Assembly: GCF_001642475.1 (NCBI RefSeq)
Contig: NW_019174032.1
Location: forward strand, 1-64,000
Origin: Fonsecaea monophora
Lineage: Eukaryota; Ascomycota; Eurotiomycetes; Chaetothyriales; Herpotrichiellaceae
Direction: 5' to 3'
DNA: 64,000 bases
Shown: one piece after another, positions 21,631-31,564 of the stretch
Numbering within the stretch: position 1 is the first letter of the stretch
Layout of the letters: each line of letters opens with the position of its first letter
Program-made: the position numbers and the translations under genes
The notes under the pieces: generated by a model
The model's database searches: none
Told to the model about the DNA's origin: nothing
Seen by the model: only the letters and a program-made list of their open reading frames with translations

Positions 21631-23021
21631 CTGGTCAATGTCACTGATGTCACAGGTACTTGTGGCCATCAGGACTGTTTGAGATCAGAACGGTGCTGCA
21701 GCGGCGGAGTGACACCGAATGCTATGAACGGACCTGCTCTGACAGTGTGTCATGGTTCAAACAAAATCGGTCGGCCGGTATGCTCGCCCACTTTGATGGG
21801 CTTCAACTTTTCCGAGCCATTGGACAACACAGAAGAGTTTGAAATGCACCACCTCCCATGTGACGATAGTGTTCGAGATTGATCTATCCCTTCAACGATG
21901 ACGGCCATCTAACCCATCATGTTGTGACAGCCCTCGAAGAACCAGTGAACAAAATTCGAGAAAGTTTGTCGATCATTCTCTGGGATCCGGAATCTCAACC
22001 ATGCCATATCGGTGCCTCTCAACAGACCTTTGGGCAAATTACCTGAACCGTCCATCGTCAGATCATCTGTCCAGTCCCTTTTTCACGATGGCGAAAAGGA
22101 TCCAGGGCATTTATGCAGAGTCAAGGGCTGCAGTCATTCCACAGCGTGAGGATGCAAACGGAAAAAGACCGAGCGACGAAATGATGAGACGAGTGAGGCA
22201 GAAAGCCAGCAGAAAAGCCGGGTCATGAGAAAAAGGACTCCGAAAAGCCAACGAGCCCTAGTGCCGTTCTCATCGATTTGATACAAAGTATGAGAATTGG
22301 GGTCGACTCTCCAGAGTGGGGTTGGACCGCTTTTTTCTCCTGTACTTACAAGTAAGTTCCAACTACACAGATTCAAGTGGAGCTACTGCATGACTGGGGA
22401 CTAGATTCACTTCTATTGGCCGAAAGGGCTAGGTGGGGAGACGTGACGTGGTAGAGTTATCCGAGTACTTTGTACTCGGCGAGGTCGGTAAACTTTACAA
22501 GTACAAGTACTAGTACTAGGATATCTAGCGAGCCAACGTTCTGGATAAGTGGCACCACAGTCTGACGAGAAGGGAGAAATAGCAACGAGGAGCGGCGATT
22601 CACTCATACTTCAAAAGGTAACCATAACCAACCATTATCGGGAGGGGTCTGGATTCTGTCCTTTGGCATAATATGATGACATTCCCCCCTAATCCTGATC
22701 GATAATATAGTATTGGCGGTATTTGATCTGGTAGGCGTTTTGTCGCTATTGAGTAACTATCCAATGTCCAAGAGGGTGTCTACCCGCTGTTAGAGTGTGC
22801 CAAGTTTTCTTCCTTCCAGAGGCTTACATGTAAGCACCAGAGTTGCTCCGGGATGACAATACATTGTCGACTGTCCGTCCAACATCCTCCCTTCCTTCTA
22901 GAAGGTACAATACACTTCAGGGTTCTGAGTAACTTGACAGGGTGAATACCTGTTAGCCTCGCATACACTGACATACCATTCGTGGAGCTTTTCTGGATAA
23001 AAGCACTGTTTGTGCCCTTGT
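21631..23021. other. Gap between kinase/KilA-N and TPR-CHAT genes
   Basis: 1.39 kb, convergent. Short frames (21660-21882, 22001-22228 with a basic tail RRVRQKASRKAGS) could be further decayed exons of the kinase gene, but I cannot support them. A TACAAGTACAAGTACTAGTACTAG palindromic stretch lies near 22496-22518. Confidence 0.4.
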
Positions 23022-25976
23022 TTAACATCCCATGTGGATAAACGGCGCCCACTTCCAAGCCGCTGCGCAATTCTCTTGCCGACCTCGAAAATCTGTCACG
23101 GCACGGTGGAGCGCATGCGACACGGAGAACCCCTCCGAATCCATCTCCCGGGCCAACTCTGCGTAGAATTTCCCTGCAATGGCGACCGCGGCTGCGTCGT
23201 CTGCACCCCACAGCGTTCCAATAACGTGTCTGAAGCCGCTGAGTTGGAAAGAACTCGCCAAGTGGATGCTCTCGTCAACCAGGTCTTCCACTTTCAACTC
23301 CGCCGTCGAGCATGCCGAGAGATACGCCAGTTCGACCCCATCATGGATGACCGTGTCCAAATCCCCGAGGGCGAGGCGCTCTTGCTTTTCCCTACCAAGA
23401 AGAAGAGCACTTTTCGCAGGTTCAACGGAGTCTGCAATGCCGTGACAGGCAAAGTGTGCTACTGTGCACGTCTCGAACTCGTCGAGAACTTCCTTCTTGG
23501 TAGGCTGCTCCAAGACTGTCGTGCACGCCCATGCACCAGTATACTTCTCAATTGCCTCCGCTTCATCTGCAACGCCGAGCGCAACGTTGTGGTCTGGTGT
23601 GTCCGGCATTGAAATAACAAGGACTTTTGGCTTGATTTTCCCTCGCCATGTTGGAGGTCTTTTTCTGATGAGCTGGAGTGTTTTCAGAGTCGTGACATAC
23701 GAGGACACGACATGGCTCAGCGTGTTCTCCGTTGATCCCTTGGAGTGGTCGCCAGCTGCGTGAATAGGGGCTTGTGCCATTATCCCGCCACCAACCCACC
23801 AGATGTGCGGCAGCTTTTCGGTGGACACTGCCGTCAAAAGCCCCAATTTTGAAAGGACGGGCTTTACCGCGACTCTCCACAGGGTTGACAACTCGGTTGG
23901 AGCATCTGAAACGAGGGGCTGTTCTTGTTTTTTACCCCCGATAGAAAGCAATCCATCCCGTCGTGCAACGTTCCCTCTTGAAGCGCAGGCGTCAATGACT
24001 CGCCGAGCATTTCCATTCCTCAGGTCAGGCAGTTCTACCACCTGTACGCCATGCGTAGCTACTAAGAACGCCTCACTGCTGAAGTCGCTAACATTAAATG
24101 AAACGAGCGGCCCGTCTCGAGCCAAGTCCGAGATCTCTTTCTCCGAAGGAGGTAGGAGGAAGTTTTCAAACCCGGGACATTGTCGTATCTCGTTTTGGAT
24201 ATCAGACAGATCCTTGAACAGCCGGCGGATATTTTCATCGTGTGTCATGTAGTCTCTCGGTGATGTTTCCAGAAAGCTGGAATCTCGAAACCTATTCGCA
24301 GTTGTGATTTGCTGTCTGATTTTGATATACCGAGATCGCTTGTCATCATGCTCTCCGTCGAGAGATGATAGATCCGCTCTAAAATCCATCATCAGGCTTG
24401 AGATGATCCCCCGGCTCTGCTCGAGCGCTTGTAAAGCTTTGGCGGGAGATCTCCCAGCTTTCAGGAAAACAGAACCCGTCACCGACGCGAGTCCGAAGAG
24501 CTGTCGAAGGGTATGTTGTAAATCGTTCCGAGCACTGGTTGGTTGCGTGATCATAGGGAGTAAATCTAAAATCTGGTCTAGCAGCTGAGCGGCTTTGATC
24601 CAATTCTTCTCCGCTGCCAGATGGTACACAGCCGTTTGTCCCGCAAGTACGCGAGTCAGTGGAAACCCGCTTGACGTCCCAAGACAAGATTCATACGCCG
24701 ACATTGCGTTCCGCAGATCTTCCTGCCGTGCCTGGCCGTGCAACTCATATCTGTCGTGTAACAAACTTCCCAGATTACTGTAGTACGTCGCAAAGTCCGG
24801 ATTATCGTCGTCTGTCCCGTCGATGGCTTCTTTGGAATATTGAATCGCCTTGTCCAGATCGTCCGGTCGGCCGTGGCGTCGGTATGCATCACCAAAAAGA
24901 AGGCCCAGATTGTTCGCGCGTGCAGCATAGTCCTGATCATCAGTCTTTGTTGCTTTTACTGCACAGAAAGTGACATCAATAGCCCTTTCGAGGCATGATT
25001 TCGCACCTTCAGTTGGAAGTTTCAGAGCCTTTCGTCGGAGGAGCCATCCCAGGTTGCTCAAGCGTCTGGGTCTATCCGGGTGGTCCTTGTCCGTCATATC
25101 TACAGCTTCTTGCGCGTATTCAATAGCAGGGTCCAAGTCCGCTGCCTGAGAGTCTCTTCTCACAGATCTCTCGCCCAGTATGTTGGCTAGATTGCTCAAA
25201 TATATTGCACGTTCCGACTTATTGTGGGTATTGGCTCTCACCGCGTGTTGCGCGAAGCCTGCCGCTGCGTCTAGATCTCCTTCTTTCGAATCGATTCGAT
25301 ACCGGTCTCGCAGTAGAGTCGCAAGATTATTCGAACGGGTCGCATACATTGGGTGATCCTCCGGAGTCAACTGAATCGCTTGGTGGGCGTTCTGGACAGC
25401 CTCATCAAGGTCAGGCTTTTCGCCTTTATTCGAAAATCGATCTCCATGGAGACTTGCCAAGTCGTTCAAGAGTCTTGCCTTGTCTGGGTCATTGGCGGGT
25501 GTAGCGCTGATCGCGTTCCTGATGTGCTCTATCGCTTCATCGATATCTGCGTCCTTCCCATCTTTCAGATACCGATCTCCAAGAGCCGTTCCGAGACTGT
25601 TAAAGACTCTTGCTGGGATCAGATCCTCACGTGAGTAGGTGTCAATGACTTCCCTGAGATAGTTGACCGCTTTGTCAATGTCTGGCAAGTCGTCACTGAT
25701 CAAAAACTTCTCCCGGTAATAAATCCCAAGATCATTTAGGAACGTACGACGATTGTGCCCGTCTTCAGTCGCAGCGACAGCCTTCAGTGCATTTGTAATC
25801 GCATTGTCAATGTCACTCTCGTGATCAGTGATGTAGAACTTCTCTTTGAATAGGCTCCCGAGTCGACTGAATGCCTTCGCCTTAAGTGGATTACCCTCAG
25901 GAATATTGTTGACGATCTCTTGCATGTCTTCAATTTCCCCATCTAGGGTCCTAATGGCCTCTTCTCTTTCTTCCAT
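23022..25976 (-). CDS. TPR-CHAT protease
   Basis: A single exon of 984 aa. The first half (about 1-480) is a long array of TPR-like units of one type, each ending ...LSNLG.LL..R and spaced about 45-50 residues (for example ARANNLGLLFGDAYRRHG, TYYSNLGSLLHDRYELHG). A helical linker follows, then a CHAT domain (about 690-984), a clan CD separase/caspase-related protease, with the dyad His845 (HFACHG) and Cys889 (AYLSACSTA). The C-terminus WAPFIHMGC is the usual CHAT end, so the protein is complete. In bacteria, TPR-CHAT proteins act as regulated death proteases, for example the Csx29 type in CRISPR III-E. Fungal ones are widespread but mostly uncharacterised. It is divergent from the caspase-like gene at 26712 across 735 bp. 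Confidence 0.93.
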   Translation of the reverse strand: MEEREEAIRTLDGEIEDMQEIVNNIPEGNPLKAKAFSRLGSLFKEKFYITDHESDIDNAITNALKAVAATEDGHNRRTFLNDLGIYYREKFLISDDLPDIDKAVNYLREVIDTYSREDLIPARVFNSLGTALGDRYLKDGKDADIDEAIEHIRNAISATPANDPDKARLLNDLASLHGDRFSNKGEKPDLDEAVQNAHQAIQLTPEDHPMYATRSNNLATLLRDRYRIDSKEGDLDAAAGFAQHAVRANTHNKSERAIYLSNLANILGERSVRRDSQAADLDPAIEYAQEAVDMTDKDHPDRPRRLSNLGWLLRRKALKLPTEGAKSCLERAIDVTFCAVKATKTDDQDYAARANNLGLLFGDAYRRHGRPDDLDKAIQYSKEAIDGTDDDNPDFATYYSNLGSLLHDRYELHGQARQEDLRNAMSAYESCLGTSSGFPLTRVLAGQTAVYHLAAEKNWIKAAQLLDQILDLLPMITQPTSARNDLQHTLRQLFGLASVTGSVFLKAGRSPAKALQALEQSRGIISSLMMDFRADLSSLDGEHDDKRSRYIKIRQQITTANRFRDSSFLETSPRDYMTHDENIRRLFKDLSDIQNEIRQCPGFENFLLPPSEKEISDLARDGPLVSFNVSDFSSEAFLVATHGVQVVELPDLRNGNARRVIDACASRGNVARRDGLLSIGGKKQEQPLVSDAPTELSTLWRVAVKPVLSKLGLLTAVSTEKLPHIWWVGGGIMAQAPIHAAGDHSKGSTENTLSHVVSSYVTTLKTLQLIRKRPPTWRGKIKPKVLVISMPDTPDHNVALGVADEAEAIEKYTGAWACTTVLEQPTKKEVLDEFETCTVAHFACHGIADSVEPAKSALLLGREKQERLALGDLDTVIHDGVELAYLSACSTAELKVEDLVDESIHLASSFQLSGFRHVIGTLWGADDAAAVAIAGKFYAELAREMDSEGFSVSHALHRAVTDFRGRQENCAAAWKWAPFIHMGC

Positions 25977-26711
25977 AATTTCAATCCAATATGGACTCTG
26001 TACGGCATATAGGACAATCTCTGGCAGAATTTTGTAAACAAGTCCAGGCGAGGACGGACCCCAGGTCGATGACAGTCATGTATGAATTGAGATAGCTGAT
26101 CACAAGCCATCGATGAAATAGCATGGTATACCATGAATCACATTCGACTTCAGCCTGCTGCTGACGTGGCTCCACCAGAGCCAGGCATCCTCTCAGCCGC
26201 TTCATGCACCTGAACGGATTGGGGAAGCTCCCTGCGCATGGGCGTTGAGCCGCAGCCCGCGGCTGAGTCATGAAGTCCACGATAACAGGTGTAGGTAGGC
26301 GTGGGGAGTGATCTATTGGAGTTCTGCTCGGAAGTGAACCTGCAAGTGTGCATGTGTTTCCTGCTCTTTCAGACTTCGTAGTTAGCAAGGCGTCGATTGC
26401 CCAAGTGCACCTGCATACTTCCGTCGCGAAGACGAGGCAACCAGCCCAAGAGTTGTCCTCAGCAGAGACAGAAAGGCGTAGAACGACAAGGCAGGAGTGA
26501 CTCCTCAATTCCAGAAAGTGCTTCATCACCTCCACGATGCTAGAATTGTCACTTTCATGCCAAGGCCGTGACAAACTGCAGAGCAGCTGAAGTGATCAAT
26601 TCAGTTCTGTTGGGGGTTCCAGCCTCACTCGGATTACCCAGTGCCGCAGTCACAGACAGAGCCCGTTCGCACTGCCAAAAGACTCCCTCGTCAGTGGTAT
26701 ACTTATCTCAA
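25977..26711. promoter_or_regulatory. Divergent promoter between TPR-CHAT and caspase-like genes
   Basis: 735 bp between two start codons. A 197-aa minus-strand frame (25981-26574) ends just before the CHAT ATG. It shows no domain and is more likely leader sequence. The caspase frame is open upstream to 26568, but MADTKPRG at 26712 is the natural start. Confidence 0.5.
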
Positions 26712-28733
26712 ATGGCAGATACTAAGCCTAGGGGGTGGGCGGTGTTGATCGGAATCAACTTCTACCGCGACAACAAGTCCTTGAACGGCTGCGTTCATGA
26801 TGTCACATCAGTCAAGGCATTCCTGGACGAGAGCGCGCCTCACATTGATGCCACAGTCTTCACGGCGAGTCAACCTTCCGACCCTACTGCTAACGTCCCT
26901 TCGGAAGAACCTGCCCTACTACCCACATACGAAAATGTCACTAGCGGGCTAGAGAGGATAAAAGAGCAAGCAAGAGCTGGAGATACAGTATACATTCATT
27001 ACTCGGGTCATGGTACAACAGGTCGGACTCCCCTAACAAATAGCCAAGATCCACATCTTGACACGGAGGAGTTTGCGTTGGTCCTGTATGACGAAGCTCA
27101 CGGAATGAGGAAACTTCCGGGAAGCGAGCTAGCAAGGCTCTTAAAGGCAATGGTGGACAAGAGCTTGGTCGTCATTTTAGTTCTTGACTGTTGCTTCTCT
27201 GGAGGCGTCACCCGAGACGGATCCAGGAGCAGACCAAAGGTGAGAAGTATAGACTACTACAACAGTATCGCTGCTACTTATTCCTCCCTTCCTCATAGGG
27301 GTCAGGGGCCTCTTCGCGACGGCAGAATGGCCCCTCAGTGGTTGATCAATCCAGAAGGCTATGCTACTCTTTGTGCCTGTGGACCATACGAGACTGCTGA
27401 AGAGTTTGAGTTCGATGATGGAAAGTTTCACGGCGCGCTCACATATTTCTTACTCCGGGCACTAAAGGCGTTGAGAAGGTCGGGTGTTGAGATGGATACC
27501 CAAGCTCTGTATCAGCACATCTGTGCTAGATTTCATGCTTCAGTACCTCACCAGAACCCTAGACGCTTCGGCAACGAGACACTCTCATGGTTTGGAAAAC
27601 GTTTGGTCAATGGCGACAATGCTTTCAGCACTGTTTTCTTCCCCCAAGAAGGTAGCCAACTGTGCTTACGAGCTGGCTATGCGCACGGCGTTCAACGCGG
27701 TGACGATTTTGCACTTTGCCCATTGACAGAAGCACGCAATGCAGATCCCAGATCGGACAGTCATATTCGGGTCACTGCGAGTCTCGTCCGCGGTCTCACA
27801 TCGGACTTGGTGTCGTCCGCCCCAGACATTTCTCTTGGTAGGGTCAAGTCGGGCTGGGTGGCTACGCCTCGCACTCAGCTGCGGCTTCAGAATACTATGA
27901 TACAACTCAGCCTAGAGGACGACGATATCAAAACCTGGCACCAAAGGTCTAATTCCAGAACGTTTCTCAGATTTTGTGAAGACGATCTGGGTGGCCAACC
28001 TTGTGCATTCAAAATCCGCGTGAACAGTCGTCGTGAGTACGAAGTCACAGACCAGTCAAGTCAGCCACTGGTGTGTCTTCCAACTGTGCCCTGCGGCAGA
28101 GACGACGCAATAGATGTTGCCATCAGTATCCTTGAGCATGTCGCGATTTACAAATCAATTGAAGCAATCGAGAACCGCCATCCAATGCCACCATTCTCTG
28201 AGTCGTTCTCCATTCAACTTCAAACCCCAGAGGGAAAGTGTGCGGTAAATGCCGGCGTTCTCGACGTCAAAAATAAGGATACGTTGACAATCAAGATTCA
28301 AAACACTGGCAAAGCTTCAATATACGTCCACCTGCTCGACCTGCGCCCTTCTTGGAAGATCGTCAACATGATTCAAGACGATGGCACGGACTATATCGAG
28401 GTTCGTGGAGGGAGTGAAAATCGCAAGATGACGATCGACATGATAGTGCCAGACGACATTGTGGCCCAGGGGCGGAAATACTGCGAAGATGTTTTTAAAT
28501 TCTTTGTGACAAGTGAAGCAACCTCGATCGACCGGCTGTCCTTGAAGCAGCTCCCGAAATCTGCGGACGACGTTGGTTCTGGCCTGCGTGGAGAACAGGA
28601 CACCATGTCGACCTTTCTTCTCAGGCTTACTTCGCCCATGCGAGGAGCTAGAGCAGGGGTTTTGTCCGAGAACTGGCAGGCATTGAACTTTGTTATACGC
28701 ACCACTATAGATGAGGGGTCCGGGGTGATGTAG
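26712..28733 (+). CDS. Caspase-like protease (peptidase C14) with C-terminal beta-rich domain
   Basis: A single exon of 673 aa from MADTKPRGWAVLIGIN. The N-terminal 300 residues form a caspase fold: the first strand WAVLIGINFYRD, substrate-loop L.GCVHDV, catalytic His100 (IHYSGHG), and the nucleophile region LVLDCCFSGG (Cys161 by analogy with DxCHSG). Residues after about 340 (LTIKIQNTGKASIYVHLLDL, VFKFFVTSE) resemble the DUF4384-like C-terminal half of many fungal C14 proteins. No prodomain is visible, unlike type I metacaspases. Divergently paired with TPR-CHAT, so two clan CD proteases may be co-expressed (inference). Specificity (Arg/Lys or Asp) cannot be told. Confidence 0.9.
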   Translation: MADTKPRGWAVLIGINFYRDNKSLNGCVHDVTSVKAFLDESAPHIDATVFTASQPSDPTANVPSEEPALLPTYENVTSGLERIKEQARAGDTVYIHYSGHGTTGRTPLTNSQDPHLDTEEFALVLYDEAHGMRKLPGSELARLLKAMVDKSLVVILVLDCCFSGGVTRDGSRSRPKVRSIDYYNSIAATYSSLPHRGQGPLRDGRMAPQWLINPEGYATLCACGPYETAEEFEFDDGKFHGALTYFLLRALKALRRSGVEMDTQALYQHICARFHASVPHQNPRRFGNETLSWFGKRLVNGDNAFSTVFFPQEGSQLCLRAGYAHGVQRGDDFALCPLTEARNADPRSDSHIRVTASLVRGLTSDLVSSAPDISLGRVKSGWVATPRTQLRLQNTMIQLSLEDDDIKTWHQRSNSRTFLRFCEDDLGGQPCAFKIRVNSRREYEVTDQSSQPLVCLPTVPCGRDDAIDVAISILEHVAIYKSIEAIENRHPMPPFSESFSIQLQTPEGKCAVNAGVLDVKNKDTLTIKIQNTGKASIYVHLLDLRPSWKIVNMIQDDGTDYIEVRGGSENRKMTIDMIVPDDIVAQGRKYCEDVFKFFVTSEATSIDRLSLKQLPKSADDVGSGLRGEQDTMSTFLLRLTSPMRGARAGVLSENWQALNFVIRTTIDEGSGVM

Positions 28734-29027
28734 ACTGGTCTGTCCACCTGTGGACCCTCGGAGGTGGAACGGTAACGTATCGATATGTTGTTAGCCCTAA
28801 CAAGCAATATCCTCGCGCATTCTGGTTACTTGGTTCAGATCTCATGGAGCCAGCAGTGGAAGTCTTGTCCCTGTATTTAAACCGCATCCTGTATTCTTGG
28901 TAGAGAGGCTTGTGAGCACGAGTCATAACGTCACATATACTCGGCCTCACTACTATCATTCTCCATATCTTTGTACTCCCTAGAGGGCCGGCAGAGCATG
29001 AGTCTGTCTATCTTGTCTCTCTGTCTC

Positions 29028-29434
29028 CTAAGCAGCAGCATCCTCCAGATCCGTCTCGCTGACCGCCTGGCCGCCATTGACCACCTTCCCGCCCTCGTCC
29101 ACGAGGATGTACTTGCCCTCCCCGGCCGGTGAGCGCACGGTGTACGGACCCTGGCGGACACGGGGATTCGAGTCCGGCGCGGTGAAATAGACCTGGTCGC
29201 CTGGTCGGTACTTCTTCACCTAGCCCCACGGAGCGAATCAGATTTGGAAACTTCTCGAGAAGACTGGCTTGTCTGTCTGTCTGTCGACTGGTACATCAGA
29301 GCAAGACAACTCACCAAGCTATAGGGCTTGATGTACGGACGACCGCCCGTGTCGGCGACGCGGAACCTGGGGCTCTCATCCCTGCCCGCACGCGTGTGCG
29401 ACTTGTTAGAAGCGCGCGTGCTGGAAGTGGACAT
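29028..29434 (-). CDS. Small SH3-like hypothetical protein
   Basis: Exons 29315-29434 and 29028-29219 with a 95-nt GT-AG intron give 103 aa. The basic Ser-rich N-terminus (MSTSSTRASNKSHTRAG) is followed by a compact beta-type core: KYRPGDQVYF, QGPYTVRSPAGEGKYILVD, and the acidic end SETDLEDAA. This is a recurring small fungal hypothetical protein in which PGD.VY...GPY.V suggests an SH3/KOW-like barrel. Function unknown. The splice phase (0) and the conserved core support the model. Confidence 0.65.
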
Positions 29435-30122
29435 GAGGATCTGGGGATCTGAGTGCCAACATACCCGGATTGTTGGGCGTCCATATCGAAACCCTCACAA
29501 ATGTACAGGGTTGTCAGCCACGTATGTATAGTATGGCCGCTGGTCTGGTCCGTTGTATGATAAATTGAGAAATGATCCGCGAATCGCACGATACGTATTG
29601 GGTCCGTAATGACCAAGGTGGCGGCCTCGGTACCTATGTAGATGAGGCTGAGTCCTAGGCAGCGAAAGCGAGGCAGAAGAGAATGAAACAAGAAAAGGCA
29701 AACGAGCCACTCCACTCGATGTACTTGTGTACATATATACCAATCACACACAAACATGTCTCCCACCTCAGGTCAGCCGACCAGCTAGCAAGCTAGAGCT
29801 GCCTGACGCTCGACCCCCTTTTCCCTCCAATCATCGGAATAATCGTGGTTGCGTTACGGCTTCACTCTCTTTCCCTTTTCCCCTGATCTCTCACCAATCA
29901 GTTTCGACTCGGATTTGCTGGCAATTTGCGCAGTTTTGAAAGTTTGTCTTTGCCTTGTCAAGCAATCATGACTAGACTACGTTTAGGAAAAATTAGTGGG
30001 AAGAAGAGGGAGAGAAAGGAAAAGAGCGTCAGAACGAACAGCCGAGCTAGGCTTCTGATCAAGAGAGGGGTCAGATTCGCCCATATTACCGCCGAAAAGA
30101 AAAGGCAGTGATCAAAGACAAG
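29435..30122. other. Intergenic region, no gene seen
   Basis: 688 bp between the divergent SH3-like and DUF6594 genes. Open frames on both strands are short and overlap each other. The right part is A/G-rich (30000-30110). Confidence 0.5.
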
Positions 30123-31419
30123 ATGAATGGGATGGGGAGGATCTTGACAGGCTGGATGCAAAGGTGGTCTCTGTCTCTGAGACACAATACCCAGGCTGAA
30201 GACTTGCCGGATCGGCAGAGTAAGTAATCCACTGCTCCCTTCGAGGCGCCTCTTTCACAACGACTCGTTTCATTGTGAATGAGATGGGGATGGTGTGTAT
30301 AGAGTGCTGATAGATTCTCCCCGTCGTCAAGTCGAGGACTACCCTCAGGGTTACCCGCGGTTCTCTACCCTAGTCGCCACGCACAACGCCTTCCACGTGT
30401 ACCGTCGCTTCTCGACCCTGCGGGCTCGTCTCCTCCTCCTGAAGCAGGACAAGTTGGCCGCGCTCGAGAAGCAGCTTGAGATGGTCGACCAGCAGGAACC
30501 CAACCCGCTCTTTCTCGCGAGCTGCAGGCGGGACAAGAACGTGGAGCGAGAGGCCATCTTATCACGCATCGATACCGCTTTGGTGGATTATGGCAAGTTC
30601 ACACCATTTTCGTTTTCTCACGCCTCCCCTCTTTGTCTCGGGACTTTCGGAGAGGAAGCTTTGCTGAAGAGGGAGTGTGTCGTTCAGATTCGATGATCGA
30701 GAGGAGTCGACAGATCCTGTCCCTCGACCCTGCCAAAACCCGGGACATTTCGAGCCTGGATCATTGGGTCGAGGGCAACGCTTGCTTAGCGAGGGACGAG
30801 ACAGCATACCTTCTCCGGCCTAGGGACTTGGTGAGCATTGCACCGTTGCCAGACGACGCTGTGGCCCGAGTCGAGGCCTGGCTGGCGGATCGACTCATAC
30901 ACTGTTGGAAAGATTTTAGAGAGGTGAGCCCTCGTCGAGGACCAAAGCGGCTTGTGTAGACCATAGCCGTCTGACTCGCTCATTTGCTTACCTACAAGGA
31001 CGCTTGTCCCGGCTTAGCTTCCATTCCACAACGTCTCGAGGGATCCCAACGTGTACATCTGTACCAGCTCGGCGTTGACACGGGCGACTCGGTTCCTCAT
31101 CGCCGTCCTCCTGATCCTTCTCCTGCTCATCCCCATGGTGATTTGCAGCGCACAAAAGAACATGACGGCGCGGATCGTGGTTGTCGGCGTCGCGGCCAGT
31201 TTGTTCATAGCGATAGTCTCCGTCGTTATCAAGGCAAGATCCATTGAGATTTTCATGGCTGGAGCGACGTACGTGACATCTTTCCATCACTGCACTCGAG
31301 AAACAAAAGCTATTGTCCACCTTGGTCAATGCTGTTCATGGCTGACTGTGACTGGTTAAAGATATGCCACCATTCTGGTTGTTTTTGTTGCTGGCACCAA
31401 TGCGGGCAGCAATTTCTGA
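30123..31419 (+). CDS. DUF6594-family membrane protein
   Basis: Five exons (30123-30219, 30305-30592, 30688-30923, 31018-31268, 31362-31419) give about 309 aa. The family pattern is clear: EDYPQGYPRFSTLVATH, the RRFSTLRARLLLLKQDKL helix, the L..L..ID..L.DY segment, the WL/LA.ET.YL block and PNVY. Three C-terminal TM segments follow (FLIAVLLILLLLIPMVICS, IVVVGVAASLFIAIVSVV, YATILVVFVAGTN). Intron 2 uses a GC donor (GCAAGT at 30593). DUF6594 proteins are fungal, often near HET/NLR genes, and of unknown function. The first exon is the least certain. Convergent with the next gene. Confidence 0.82.
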
Positions 31420-31564
31420 ACTTTTGTCAGATTCGCTTCCGAGCAGGTTTCAAGGCATCGGTGAAGAGTCGTAAGTCTCAAGTATTGAGATTAAATGTTT
31501 CGAGTCTTTAAATCCTGAGTAAATCCTGAGACAGGTGCTCTCATACAACAAGTAGTCACTCCAC

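Noticed and set aside
22496..22518. GTAC-rich palindromic stretch considered as a terminal inverted repeat
   Set aside because: No partner copy or enclosed element was found nearby.
25981..26574. 197-codon minus-strand frame just upstream of TPR-CHAT
   Set aside because: No recognised domain and it ends in stop before the CHAT ATG; more likely leader DNA.
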